Part shown: piece after piece, positions 15,066 through 24,436 of the stretch | Position numbering within the stretch: position 1 is the stretch's first letter | Layout of the letters: the number at the start of each line of letters is the position of its first letter | Source: Haloarcula salina | GTDB taxonomy: Archaea; Halobacteriota; Halobacteria; Halobacteriales; Haloarculaceae | Length of the DNA: 64,000 nt | Reading direction: 5' to 3' | Assembly: GCF_010119195.1 (NCBI RefSeq) | Contig: NZ_WRXL01000001.1 | Location: 1-64,000, forward strand | Made by a program: the position numbers and the translations under genes | The notes under the pieces: generated by a model | Seen by the model: the letters and a program-made list of their open reading frames with translations, nothing else | Database searches by the model: none | What the model was told of the DNA's origin: nothing

Positions 15066-17885
15066 TCAGGTCGCCGGCTGTGTCGACGCCTCGGGCGTCG
15101 ACGGTGCGGCGAGCGAGCCGTCGGTCGCGTTCCCGGTGGTCACCTCGACCGGCGTCAGTTCGACCGTGGCGGCCGTCTCCTCCTCGCCGATGACCTGTCC
15201 CTCGCTGATCTGGGTGGTGTCCGTGAACGCAGTTCGGGTCCCGTTGTTGGTCCCTACGGCGGTGAACTGGTAGGCGGTCCGGGAGCGGACGCTCACGTTC
15301 GTGTACCCCTCGTCGGTGCCCCACTCGTCGTAGCCGGTCGTCGAGTACGGCACGGTCATCTCGAAGTTACCGTTCTGGTCGGACTGGACCCGCTGGCGGT
15401 AGACGAACGTCTTGTTCGTCGCGGGGTTGTACATCTGCACCGCGGCCCGAACGGTCGTGTTCGCCGGGGCGCTCCCTTCGACGGTCGCGCCGGGGACGCG
15501 CTCGAAGATCTTAGTCCAGGCGGAAGACTGGTACCGGGCGCTGTTGAACGCCTCGCTCTCGCTGGAGCCGACCAGTCGGTAGTGCTCCATCGCCGGGACC
15601 CGCTCGGCGGGCGTTCCGGCGTAGCCGCCCAGTTGCGAAGTCGGGTCGTTCTGGACGTACTGGCGGGCCGCCTCCATCGACTCGAACTGCCGGAGGATTC
15701 GGCCCTGTGGCTGGCCCTCGGGCTCCTCCTCGTTGGTCGGCGCGCCGCGGTACTGCTGGCCAGTGCTGGTCTGTTTGTTCTCCCAGTCGACGACGAGCGG
15801 CTGTGGTTCCGCCGCGCTGCCGTGGAACCGGTACAGCCGCGCCACCGTCGTCTCGTAGTATGCCTGCTTCTGGACGGTCACCTGACGGAACCCGCCGCTC
15901 TGGGTCTGGACGTACAGCCGACTGTAGTAGTCGCTGGCCTGGACGCCATCGACGAACGCCGGCGGCGCGAAGAACTTCCCACCGATGTTCCCGTTCGTCT
16001 CGGCCATCTTCCAGTCGACGGCGACGTACCGGGTCTTGGCGTCGTCTTCGTCGACGTCGTCGAGGACCCCGTTCGCCGCCGTCTCGTTGGGCGCGATCAG
16101 GAACTGCGCGGCGGTGTCGCTCCCTTGCTGGAAGGGGTTCGCGTTCGGAATCCGCTCGGCCCGCGTCGTGATCCAGTGGCCGTAGTCCCACCACGACATG
16201 ACGCCGTAGGCGCCCTGTTCGTAGTCGTAATCCTCCTGTCGCGGGTACGTGCCGTAGTACTCGAGCGAGTCGCCCTCGCCGGTTCCGTACGTCCCTTCAG
16301 CGGGCGTGTGGGTCTGCATCCACTGGAGGCTCTCGTCCCAGCCCTGAATGCCGGCGCCGGGGTTGGCCGACTGGCCGACCTCCGTCGTCGTCGGGCCGAT
16401 CAGGACGAGGGGCGCGATCACGACGAGGATGATCGTCAGGATCGTCAGCACCTGGTAGTACTCGATGCCGTCGTCGGGGACGAGGTCGAACCGCCTGACG
16501 ACTCGGCCGACGGCCATGCCGGTCAGCACCGCGATCGGCACGACGAGGTAGTACGCGAACCGGCGCTGCGTGAACGTGGCCATCAGGAGAATCGCTCCCC
16601 AGACGACCACGAGCAGGTCTTGCGCGGGCGCGTTCTCGTCGAGGATCTGTCGCCCGGCGAGCCATACCGCGCCGCCGGCCGCCACGAGAACGGCGAACCC
16701 GTGGCGGTCGAACAGGACTGACGGGTCGCTGAGCGGCGCGACCTCGCCGACGGTTCCGCCCGAGGCCGTCGTCACGAACCCGACCACACGGCTCAGATTG
16801 TTGACGAAGAAGCCGTACAGGTCCGGGAGCGCGACGGCCATGAACACGATGCCGACGGCGAGGATGCCGAAGACGGTCGCCGGGTAGAAGTACCGCTCGT
16901 AGTCGGATTGCTCCATGTACCGGGCGAGCCAGGCCATGAAGACACAGCCGACGGCGACGGCGAGCGCCATGCCGGGCTGTAAGAGCGAGTGAGAGGTCGC
17001 GGTGATCTGGAGGGTCTGGAGCCGCGACGCGCTCAGCACGGCGACGGTGGCCATCGTGATGGCCCCGGCGATGGCGGTGTGCTCCGGGCTGTGGTCGTGC
17101 ACGTACTCGACACAGAGGCGCAGGAGGAAGAACAGCCCGAGGATGCCGAGCAGGAGAACGCCCGGCGGCCAGGTCCAGAGGTACATCGCGATGGCGACGC
17201 CGGCGAGGACCGACCAGCCGACGGTGTCGCGCAGCGCGTCGAGGTCGCGCTCGAGGAACTGTTCGTAGATCGGCTTGTCTCGCGCGGCGACGCTGACGGC
17301 CACCATGACGCCCAGCACGCCGAGCGTCTGGAACAGCGCCTCCGCGACCTGGTGGTCCGAGAACCCGACCATGCTCCGCTGGAGGAACGAACCGGCGGAG
17401 AACGCGAGGACGGCGACCGCGGTGACGCCGCCGAGTCGGCCGCCGAGTCGACGGCCGATGACGTACGTCGGGATCGCCACAGCGGTGCCGAAGACGGCCG
17501 GCGCGAACAGGAGGGTCATCGCGACCGTCTGATCGCTCGGGGAGCCCAGCCCGACGATCAGCGCCACGGTGGCGACGATCTGGTCGAAAAACGTCCCGAA
17601 CTGGCCCGAGCTGGTCCCGTACGGGAAGTACGTCCACGGGTCGAACGGCATCGTGGCGGGCCAGTTCTGCACCGTGTACTGCGTCGTACGGAGGTGATAC
17701 CAGGCGTCGTTCCCGCTGAAATAGACCTCGCCGTCGATGATGAAATTCTGCCAGCTACGGACGCGATTCCACAGCATGAACCCGAGCAGTACCAGGAGGA
17801 GCGGAATGTGGTACCAGCGCTCGGCCCACTCCAGGGCGGACTCGAGTTCGGGGTTGTCGTCGAAGTATCCCCGGGATTGACTCAT
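15066..17885 (-). CDS. aglB: Dolichyl-phosphooligosaccharide-protein glycosyltransferase (STT3/AglB)
   Basis: A 939-residue oligosaccharyltransferase that transfers the lipid-linked glycan to asparagine of S-layer and other surface proteins. The N-terminal half has about 13 membrane segments; the first luminal loop has the metal-binding GNDAWYH (Asp60). The catalytic sequon-binding motif WWDYG is at residues 565-569, followed by the large external beta-rich domain with DWKMAETN as a probable DK-type motif. A TATA box at 17910-17921 lies about 28 bases upstream. It is divergent from the glycosyltransferase genes, forming the edge of the glycosylation island. Confidence 0.94.
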   Translation of the reverse strand: MSQSRGYFDDNPELESALEWAERWYHIPLLLVLLGFMLWNRVRSWQNFIIDGEVYFSGNDAWYHLRTTQYTVQNWPATMPFDPWTYFPYGTSSGQFGTFFDQIVATVALIVGLGSPSDQTVAMTLLFAPAVFGTAVAIPTYVIGRRLGGRLGGVTAVAVLAFSAGSFLQRSMVGFSDHQVAEALFQTLGVLGVMVAVSVAARDKPIYEQFLERDLDALRDTVGWSVLAGVAIAMYLWTWPPGVLLLGILGLFFLLRLCVEYVHDHSPEHTAIAGAITMATVAVLSASRLQTLQITATSHSLLQPGMALAVAVGCVFMAWLARYMEQSDYERYFYPATVFGILAVGIVFMAVALPDLYGFFVNNLSRVVGFVTTASGGTVGEVAPLSDPSVLFDRHGFAVLVAAGGAVWLAGRQILDENAPAQDLLVVVWGAILLMATFTQRRFAYYLVVPIAVLTGMAVGRVVRRFDLVPDDGIEYYQVLTILTIILVVIAPLVLIGPTTTEVGQSANPGAGIQGWDESLQWMQTHTPAEGTYGTGEGDSLEYYGTYPRQEDYDYEQGAYGVMSWWDYGHWITTRAERIPNANPFQQGSDTAAQFLIAPNETAANGVLDDVDEDDAKTRYVAVDWKMAETNGNIGGKFFAPPAFVDGVQASDYYSRLYVQTQSGGFRQVTVQKQAYYETTVARLYRFHGSAAEPQPLVVDWENKQTSTGQQYRGAPTNEEEPEGQPQGRILRQFESMEAARQYVQNDPTSQLGGYAGTPAERVPAMEHYRLVGSSESEAFNSARYQSSAWTKIFERVPGATVEGSAPANTTVRAAVQMYNPATNKTFVYRQRVQSDQNGNFEMTVPYSTTGYDEWGTDEGYTNVSVRSRTAYQFTAVGTNNGTRTAFTDTTQISEGQVIGEEETAATVELTPVEVTTGNATDGSLAAPSTPEASTQPAT

Positions 17886-17908
17886 TGCAGGGAGAAACTG
17901 CCAACGCG

Positions 17909-17921
17909 CGCATAAGCCTTT
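17909..17921 (-). promoter_or_regulatory. TATA box of aglB
   Basis: The minus strand reads AAAAGGCTTATG about 25-36 bases upstream of the aglB ATG, with a purine-rich element before it as expected for a BRE. Confidence 0.55.
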
Positions 17922-17980
17922 TGACCTCCGGACGACCGCAGGATGGAAACGCCTAACAGCGCCGGTTCCGACCCCGGAGT

Positions 17981-18916
17981 ATGCGAGTCTCGGTGGTGCT
18001 CTGTACGCACACGATGGAGCGCTACGACGACTGCCGGGAAGCGGCCGAGAGCGTCCTCGGACAGACGTACGACGACGTGGAATTGGTGCTGGTCTCCGAC
18101 GGGGACCGGACCGTCTACGACCGCTACGAACGCGACTTCGGCGACCGAGCGGACGTGCTGACGCACTGCAACGACGAGAACGTCGGCCTGCTAGAGAGCC
18201 GGAACAACGGGGCCGAGGTGGCGACCGGCGACGTGGTCGCGTTCCTCGACGACGACGCCGTCGCCGACGAGCGGTGGGTCGAGGCGCTAGTCGACGCCTA
18301 CGAACGACAGGACGCGCTCGCCGTCGGCGGGCGGATGACGCCGGCGTGGGTCGCCGGCAAGCCGAGCTTCCTCCCCGAGGAGTTCTACTGGCTCGTCGGC
18401 GTCACGCACCGCGGGTTCGGCCCGGACGGGGACCCGGACGAGTCCGGCGAGGTCCGCAACACGTTCGGCTCGAACATCTCCTTCGACCGCGCGGTGTTCC
18501 TCGACCTCGGCGGCTTCGACGACGACATCGGCGGCCGCCAGGGTGACAAGAACCTCCAGGGCGGCGAGACGGAACTGTGTGCGCGCCTGGAGACCGAGCA
18601 CGGCGAGCGCGTCTACTACACGCCCGACGCCCTGGTCGCGCACAAAATCTTCGACTACCGGACCGACCCGGGCTGGCTGCTCGACAGGGCGTTCTGGCAG
18701 GGCTACTCCAAGCGCGGGATGGAGGTGTTCGTCCCCGAGTCCACGGGCGAAGAGTCGGACTTCCTCGGCGACCTCCTGCTCCGGTTCGCCCCCGCCAGGC
18801 TCGCCGGGCTCGTCCGCTCGCCGTCGCTCCCGGGACTGTTACAGTTCGTCTTCCTGTTCGCCCTCACCGGATTCGTCGGGCTGGGCTATCTCTACGGGAT
18901 GACGGTCTGGGGGTGA
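17981..18916 (+). CDS. GT2 glycosyltransferase, AglG-like
   Basis: A 311-residue GT-A glycosyltransferase. The N-terminal fold is clear (VSVVLCTHTMERYDDCREA) and the metal-binding acidic motif is FLDDDAVAD at residues 89-96. Long conserved stretches EEFYWLVGVTHRGF, GRQGDKNLQGGETELCAR and AHKIFDYRTDPGWLLDRAF match haloarchaeal AglG, which adds a hexuronic acid to dolichol-phosphate-linked sugar. One C-terminal hydrophobic segment (about 282-306) would anchor it at the inner face of the membrane. The gene is followed after three bases by a GT4 gene, an operon. Confidence 0.87.
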   Translation: MRVSVVLCTHTMERYDDCREAAESVLGQTYDDVELVLVSDGDRTVYDRYERDFGDRADVLTHCNDENVGLLESRNNGAEVATGDVVAFLDDDAVADERWVEALVDAYERQDALAVGGRMTPAWVAGKPSFLPEEFYWLVGVTHRGFGPDGDPDESGEVRNTFGSNISFDRAVFLDLGGFDDDIGGRQGDKNLQGGETELCARLETEHGERVYYTPDALVAHKIFDYRTDPGWLLDRAFWQGYSKRGMEVFVPESTGEESDFLGDLLLRFAPARLAGLVRSPSLPGLLQFVFLFALTGFVGLGYLYGMTVWG

Positions 18917-18919
18917 CGA

Positions 18920-20098
18920 ATGACGGGACCCGAACACCGCGGAGACCGCGCGGCGTCACGGACGGCGGACCTCCCGAGCGTCTGCGTCGTCACGCACCCG
19001 CTGGCCGCCGCCGGCGAGAACGCCACGCGGAGCCTGCTCGACATCCTCTCTGCCATCACGTCCGTCTCGCTCGTGACCGCGGACCTCCCCGCCGACTCCG
19101 AAATTCGCGAGCGCCACGAGCTGATCGAACTCACGCAGAAGGGTGCTGGTAACTCGGTGCTAGTCGCCGCCTTCCGGTTCCTCCTGAACCAGTTGCGGAT
19201 GTGTCGCGTCGTCGCCGAGCGCGACGAGGAGGTCGTCCTGTTCTTCGGGGCGACGTCGTATCTCCTGCCGATCATCGTCGCGCGACTGCTCGGCAAGACG
19301 GTGCTCGTCGAGCCCCGCGGCGACGTGCCGCTGACGCTCCGTCTGAACTGGGAGCGAGAGCTACCCGACGCCGTCGCCGCCGCCCTCGCCGGGGCGGTCC
19401 GGGCGCTGGAGCGCGCCGGCTTCGCCGCCGCACACGGTGTGGTCACGTACACGCCGGAGATGGCGAGACAGCTCGACCTCCACCCCGAAGCGCCGTCCGT
19501 CTACCCCACGGGTGCGCGCTACGTCCGCACGAAGGAGTTCTCCGTGGAGCGGCCCTACGACGACCGCGACCGGGTCGTCGGCTTCCTCGGCCGACTCGAC
19601 GAGGAGAAAGGGGTTCGCGAACTCGCCGCCGTCGCGAGGTCGCTTCCCGACGACGTGACCTTCCGGTTCATCGGAGACGGTGACCTCAGAGAGTGGCTCG
19701 AATCCGACCTGTCGGACGAAGTCGAGCGCGGCGAGGTCGAACTCACCGGCTGGGTGGATCACGACGACGTGCCGCGACAGTTGAACGACCTCGCGCTGCT
19801 CGTCATGCCCTCCCAGCCGACCGAGGGACTGCCGACGACGATTCTGGAGGCCCTGGCCTGCGGGACGCCCGTGCTCGCTTCGCCGGTCTCGGGCGTCCCC
19901 GACGTGGTCCGCGAGGGCGAGACCGGCTTTCTCATCGAGTCGCGAGCGCCCGAGCCGCTCCGCGAGACGGTGCTGGACGTGCTGGCCCGCGACGACCTGA
20001 CCGCCATCAGCGAGAACGGACGCGAACTGATCGAGCGGGAGTACAGTTTCGAAGCCGCGTGCGACCGGTACGCGGCGATCCTTTCGGAAGTGCGCTGA
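18920..20098 (+). CDS. GT4 glycosyltransferase
   Basis: A 392-residue GT-B enzyme. The C-terminal donor-binding half shows VVGFLGRLDEEKGVRELAAV and the EX7E-type motif EGLPTTILEALACGTPVL. The N-terminal acceptor half has a hydrophobic stretch (about residues 108-130), which suggests association with membrane and a lipid-linked acceptor. Its place three bases after the AglG-like gene indicates a later step of the same glycan. Donor sugar unknown. Confidence 0.87.
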   Translation: MTGPEHRGDRAASRTADLPSVCVVTHPLAAAGENATRSLLDILSAITSVSLVTADLPADSEIRERHELIELTQKGAGNSVLVAAFRFLLNQLRMCRVVAERDEEVVLFFGATSYLLPIIVARLLGKTVLVEPRGDVPLTLRLNWERELPDAVAAALAGAVRALERAGFAAAHGVVTYTPEMARQLDLHPEAPSVYPTGARYVRTKEFSVERPYDDRDRVVGFLGRLDEEKGVRELAAVARSLPDDVTFRFIGDGDLREWLESDLSDEVERGEVELTGWVDHDDVPRQLNDLALLVMPSQPTEGLPTTILEALACGTPVLASPVSGVPDVVREGETGFLIESRAPEPLRETVLDVLARDDLTAISENGRELIEREYSFEAACDRYAAILSEVR

Positions 20099-20146
20099 GC
20101 GGTCACGGCCGGTGGCGCGACCCGCAGACTCCGCGGATATCAACGG

Positions 20147-20157
20147 GTCTTATTACG
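20147..20157 (+). promoter_or_regulatory. TATA box of the flippase gene
   Basis: GTCTTATTACG lies 26-36 bases upstream of the ATG at 20183. Confidence 0.55.
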
Positions 20158-20182
20158 CCCGTGGCGTTGTCGAGACATACTG

Positions 20183-21619
20183 ATGCGAATCGGGCAAACC
20201 TCCTTCGTCTCCTTCGTCTCGAAGGCCCTCTCCTCGGTGGCGGGGTTCGCCGCCACGATCCTGTTCGCGCGCCTGCTCGGCCCCACGGTCCTCGGCCGGT
20301 ACTACCTCTTGCTCTCCATCGTCGCGTGGCTCTCGCTCGCCGGCTCGATCGGCATCGGGAGCGCGATCACGAAGCGGATGAGCGAGGGGAACGACGTCGG
20401 CGAGTACAAGACCGCCGGCGGCCTCGTCATCGCCTCCATCGGCGCGGCCATCGCGCTCGGGCTGCTCGTCTTTCAGGGACCCATCGAGCACTACTTCGAC
20501 GTCGAACGAATCGACTTCGTCGTCGCCCTCCTCGCCGTCGGGCTGCTCGGCTCCTACGTCGACGCGATGCTGAACGGCTCGCATCTGGTCCACGTCGACG
20601 CGATGCTCAAGGTCGCGCGTCGGATCGCCAGGACGGTGTTACAGGTGGGCGGCGTGTTCCTCAGCCTCGGACTGACCGCGCTCGTCGGCGGGTACGCCGT
20701 CGGTGGTCTCGTCCTCGTGATTCCGGGGCTGTATCTCGTTGGCAGGCCGTATCGCCTGCCCCGGCGACGGCACTTCGAGCGCCTCTTCGAGTACGCGAAG
20801 TACGCGTGGATGGGCCGGCTGGAAGGGAAGACCTTCCAACAGGCCGACATCCTCGTCCTCGGGCTGTTCGTGCCGAGCGCGCTCGTCGGCGTCTACGGCA
20901 TCACCTGGAACGTCGCGAACTTCCTCATCATCTTCAGCAGTTCGATCAGCAGCGCCCTCTTTCCGGAGCTGAGCAAGCTCTCCGCCGACGACCGGAACCA
21001 GCAGGTCGCCACCCTCGTCGAGGACGCGCTCTCCTTTACCGGCATGGTGACGATTCCGGGGCTCGTCGGCGGGCTCTTGCTCGCGCCCCGTATCCTCCGG
21101 ATATTCGGCGAGGCGTTCGGCCGCGGCGCGCAGGTGCTCGGCCTCCTCATTCTCTCGGTGCTGTTCTACGGCTACCAGACGCAGTTCACGAACGCCCTTG
21201 GCGGTATCGACCGACCGCGGGCGGCGTTCAAGGTCAACGCGATACTGATCGTCTCGAACGTGACGCTGAACCTCGTCCTCGTCTACTACTACGGCATGAT
21301 CGGGGCCGCCGTCGCCTCCGCGACGTCGACGTTTCTGAGCTTGATCGGCGGCTACGTCGTCCTGCGACGGCACGTCTCGTTCGACACGCCCGTCGTCCAG
21401 ATCGCCCGACAGGCCGGCGCGGCGCTCGCGATGGGCGCGCTCGTGGCAGTGGCGAACAGTGTACTGACGCGCATGGGCGACCCGCTCTCAAACGAGGTCG
21501 CGACCACTGTGCTGATCGCGCTCGGCGCCGGGACGTACTTCGTCGTCCTGCTCTCTGTCTCGCCGGACCTCCGGTCGGTCGTCCGCGACAACGCGCCGGT
21601 GTCCGTGATCAGAGACTGA
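20183..21619 (+). CDS. Wzx/MATE-like polysaccharide flippase
   Basis: A 478-residue protein with about 12 to 14 membrane segments and the N-terminal signature FVSKALSSVAGFAATILFAR-LLGP of polysaccharide-exporter flippases (RfbX/Wzx, MVF superfamily). In archaea such proteins (for example AglR) are implicated in moving dolichol-linked glycans across the membrane. It follows two glycosyltransferase genes on the same strand with its own TATA box, so it likely delivers the product to AglB on the outer face. Confidence 0.88.
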   Translation: MRIGQTSFVSFVSKALSSVAGFAATILFARLLGPTVLGRYYLLLSIVAWLSLAGSIGIGSAITKRMSEGNDVGEYKTAGGLVIASIGAAIALGLLVFQGPIEHYFDVERIDFVVALLAVGLLGSYVDAMLNGSHLVHVDAMLKVARRIARTVLQVGGVFLSLGLTALVGGYAVGGLVLVIPGLYLVGRPYRLPRRRHFERLFEYAKYAWMGRLEGKTFQQADILVLGLFVPSALVGVYGITWNVANFLIIFSSSISSALFPELSKLSADDRNQQVATLVEDALSFTGMVTIPGLVGGLLLAPRILRIFGEAFGRGAQVLGLLILSVLFYGYQTQFTNALGGIDRPRAAFKVNAILIVSNVTLNLVLVYYYGMIGAAVASATSTFLSLIGGYVVLRRHVSFDTPVVQIARQAGAALAMGALVAVANSVLTRMGDPLSNEVATTVLIALGAGTYFVVLLSVSPDLRSVVRDNAPVSVIRD

Positions 21620-21637
21620 CTGACGGCCGAGTGGCGC

Positions 21638-23065
21638 TCACCGGAGGTAGCCCAGTTCTTCGAGTTGCCGTTCGACGTCGTCGTCCAGCGAGGCGTCGTC
21701 GGCCGGGCTCCCGCGGACGCCCGCGTCCTCGAACCCGTCGTAAATACGGTCTAAGAGCGCCGTATCGGCCTCGTCTCGCGGGTACGACACCTGCGCGTTC
21801 TCGACGATTTCGGCCCGCGCGTCCGGGCCGTGGTCTGCGTCCTTTCTGACGTGTTCGCCGTCCTGCCGGTAGACGGCTCGCCACGGGCCGCCGTAGGACT
21901 CCCTGTCGGGGCACGCGGACGGGAGCACCCGCTCGGGCTGTTCGAGCCGGTAGGTCATCGCGACGGCGCGGTCGTCGACGGCGAAGGTGCCGCGTTCGCC
22001 CGCTAGCTCGGACCGGACGACGTCGGGGAAGCGGGTGAGGCTCGCGAGTCGGTCCTCGACCGTGCCGTCGCCCCCGTCGGGGTGTCTGACGACGAGAGGC
22101 ACGTGAGTCTGGGCCTCGTGGACGCCCCAGCTGTGGTCCGCGACGCGGACGCCCGGCGTGAGCAGGCTGCGCTCGCCGAAGCCCTCGCCGTGGTCGCTGG
22201 TGACGACGAGCAGCGTGTCGTCGAGCGCACCCCGTTCCCTGAGCGCCGAGACCAGGTGCTCCATCGCCGCGTCGAGCTGGCGGATGCAGCCGTCGTATAG
22301 CGACTCGATGGCGCGGAGCTTCCACCAGCTGCCCTCCGTCGCGATCTCTCTCGACGGCGGGGCCGGCAGCCCGTCGTGGACGGCCTGCAGTTCGTTGCCG
22401 CCCCAGCGGTCGAACGCCGCGTCCGGTTCGTAGGGGTAGTGGGCGTCCATCAGATTGAGACAGGCCGCCCAGGGGCCGCTTCGCGCGTCGGTCCACTCGA
22501 GGAAGGAGTCGATGTACGCCGTGGCGGACTCGTCGACGTCCGCGTCGCTCCCGTCGTAGTACTGGAAGTACAGTCCGTTCACGATCGACTTCAGCGGGGC
22601 GTCGCTGTCGAGACACCGTTCGAGGTACTCGCGCTTCGTCTGGTGGCCCTCGACGTCCGAGGGCGAGATGCCGCCCTCGAAGTAGCGGTGACCCGGGTCC
22701 TGTCGCGGGCCGTCGACGGTGTCGAACGGGTCGATCAGGTTCGAGGACACGCCCACGACGACGTTCGGCGTGAAGATGCCCGTCTCGTAGCCGTGGTCCG
22801 CGGCGAGTTCGTGCCAGATCGTGCTCGTCGGGTCGAGTTCCGACTCGTGCTTGGTGACGTTGTGCTCGGGGACGTGGTGGCCGGTGAAGATGCTCGCGTG
22901 ACTCGAAACGCTGTGAATGCTGGGTGCGCGCGCCTGCTCGTACACCTCGGCCCCGTCGGCGAACCGTTCCAGGAACGGTGTCGTCTCGTTGCCGTGTCCG
23001 TGGAGGCTCGTGTTCTTCGCCCGGACGCTGTCGAGGACGACGAGGAGGACGTTGGGCGTATCCAT
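21638..23065 (-). CDS. Sulfatase-like alkaline-phosphatase-superfamily enzyme (serine at the nucleophile position)
   Basis: A 475-residue protein of the sulfatase fold. It starts MDTPNVLLVVLDSVRA with the first metal aspartate (Asp12), has the nucleophile region APSIHSVSSHASIFTG and the metal motif VVTSDHGEGFGE. Where sulfatases have C-x-P-S-R, this protein has S52-V-S-S-H, so the cysteine that becomes formylglycine is absent; a sulfatase reaction is not supported and a phosphoester or transferase reaction is more likely. The open frame extends to 23221 but the ATG at 23065 has a TATA box 25-34 bases upstream. It is a paralogue of the gene at 25420 and shares the C-terminal ending LEELGYLR. 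No signal peptide, so it acts in the cytoplasm. Confidence 0.83.
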   Translation of the reverse strand: MDTPNVLLVVLDSVRAKNTSLHGHGNETTPFLERFADGAEVYEQARAPSIHSVSSHASIFTGHHVPEHNVTKHESELDPTSTIWHELAADHGYETGIFTPNVVVGVSSNLIDPFDTVDGPRQDPGHRYFEGGISPSDVEGHQTKREYLERCLDSDAPLKSIVNGLYFQYYDGSDADVDESATAYIDSFLEWTDARSGPWAACLNLMDAHYPYEPDAAFDRWGGNELQAVHDGLPAPPSREIATEGSWWKLRAIESLYDGCIRQLDAAMEHLVSALRERGALDDTLLVVTSDHGEGFGERSLLTPGVRVADHSWGVHEAQTHVPLVVRHPDGGDGTVEDRLASLTRFPDVVRSELAGERGTFAVDDRAVAMTYRLEQPERVLPSACPDRESYGGPWRAVYRQDGEHVRKDADHGPDARAEIVENAQVSYPRDEADTALLDRIYDGFEDAGVRGSPADDASLDDDVERQLEELGYLR

Positions 23066-23089
23066 CGTGTGAGGGGACCGGACTGAGCG

Positions 23090-23099
23090 CAATATGTCT
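23090..23099 (-). promoter_or_regulatory. TATA box of the sulfatase-like gene
   Basis: The minus strand reads AGACATATTG, 25-34 bases upstream of the ATG at 23065. It supports the internal ATG over the longer frame. Confidence 0.55.
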
Positions 23100-23183
23100 T
23101 TCGTGAGACACGGCACGGGCAGATCGACCATGCAGAGAATGGCATACGCAACGGTTAAACCACCGACTGCACCACCATCACCC

Positions 23184-24365
23184 ATGCCGCGGGTGCTCGT
23201 CGGGCCGACGAAAGCAGACATCAGCGACGACGAATACGGGAAGAGCTACAACCTCCTGAACAACCTCCACGACGAGTCGGTCACCGTCGACACCTTCACT
23301 CGATCGGTCGCCGACCACCCGGCCCCGGAGAACGTCACCGTCCACGCGCTCGGCGGGGCCAACCGGGTCACGTTCTACGCGCGACTGTACCGCACGCTCC
23401 TGTCGGAACTGCGGAGCGGGTCGGTCGACGTGTACCACCACATGAACCTCAGCTACCGGTGGTTCAACCCGATCCTCGTCTCCGGGCTCCACGACGACGT
23501 GCCCGTCGTCGTCGGTCCGTGCCAGGCGGGCCACGCGATCATGGCCGAGGAGTTCAATCGAATGGTTTCCTCGTGGGTCGGAACGGACCTGCCGCGGTCG
23601 CTCACCGATCCGCTGCACGCGACCGTCGACGCCACCCGCGACGTCGTCCTCGACCCGCCGCGGATGGACCTGTTCCGGCGGACGCTCGACGCCGCGGACC
23701 GAGTCGTGGTCGTCCACGAGGAGGCCCGCGAGGTGTACGCCGACCTGGTCGACGAATCGAAGCTCCGGACCATCCCGCTGGGCGTCGATCCGACCGTCTT
23801 CGAGTACAGCGAGCGCGGGGACTCGCAGGAACTCGTCGCCATTGGGGCCCTCCGCGAGCGCAAGGGCTACGACGTGCTGCTCGACGCACTGACCGAAATT
23901 CGCCGGGAATTCCCGGACGTCCACCTGCACGTCTTCGGCGACGGCCCGCAGGAGACGGCGCTGCGACGGCAGGTCCGAACGCTCGACCTGGAATCGAACG
24001 TGACGTTCCACGGGTACGTCGACCAGTCGGTCGTGCGCGAGCACCTCTCGAGAGCGCGCGCGTTCGTCCACCCGTCGCGCTCGGAGAGCTTCTCGCTCGT
24101 CCGCCTCGAAGCGATGTCGATGGGCTGTCCGATGGTCGTCACGGACATCTCGGGGGCCCGTGAGATGGTCAGGGACGGCGAAGAGGGGTACGTCGTGCCG
24201 ATCGAGTCGCCGGACGCGATCGCCGAGTCGGTGTGCACTCTCCTCGCCGACGACGACCTGGCGAAGCAGATCGGGCGGCGGGCCCGCGACCGCGTCGAAG
24301 AGAAGTACGACTGGCGGAAGATCGCCGAGGAGTACCTCGACGTGTACCGGTCGTTGATCGACTGA
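23184..24365 (+). CDS. GT4 glycosyltransferase
   Basis: A 393-residue GT-B enzyme from the ATG at 23184; a longer frame to 23094 overlaps the divergent promoter and is rejected. The C-terminal half has LVAIGALRERKGYDVLLDAL, the GDGPQETAL loop and SESFSLVRLEAMSMGCPMVV with the EX7E-type glutamates. The N-terminal half has the GPCQAGHA loop. It is adjacent to the phosphodiesterase-like gene on the same strand (71-base gap). Likely adds a sugar to the lipid-linked glycan; sugar unknown. Confidence 0.86.
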   Translation: MPRVLVGPTKADISDDEYGKSYNLLNNLHDESVTVDTFTRSVADHPAPENVTVHALGGANRVTFYARLYRTLLSELRSGSVDVYHHMNLSYRWFNPILVSGLHDDVPVVVGPCQAGHAIMAEEFNRMVSSWVGTDLPRSLTDPLHATVDATRDVVLDPPRMDLFRRTLDAADRVVVVHEEAREVYADLVDESKLRTIPLGVDPTVFEYSERGDSQELVAIGALRERKGYDVLLDALTEIRREFPDVHLHVFGDGPQETALRRQVRTLDLESNVTFHGYVDQSVVREHLSRARAFVHPSRSESFSLVRLEAMSMGCPMVVTDISGAREMVRDGEEGYVVPIESPDAIAESVCTLLADDDLAKQIGRRARDRVEEKYDWRKIAEEYLDVYRSLID

Positions 24366-24398
24366 GACGAGCGTTTCGACCGCTATCGGGCGCATCGA

Positions 24399-24410
24399 AA
24401 GGTCTTAAGC
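24399..24410 (+). promoter_or_regulatory. TATA-like element before the phosphodiesterase gene
   Basis: AAGGTCTTAAGC lies 27-38 bases upstream of the ATG at 24437. It would allow transcription of the phosphodiesterase/sulfatase-like pair independent of the glycosyltransferase. Confidence 0.45.
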
Positions 24411-24436
24411 CGTCGGCCGAGACTCTCGGGATAGAT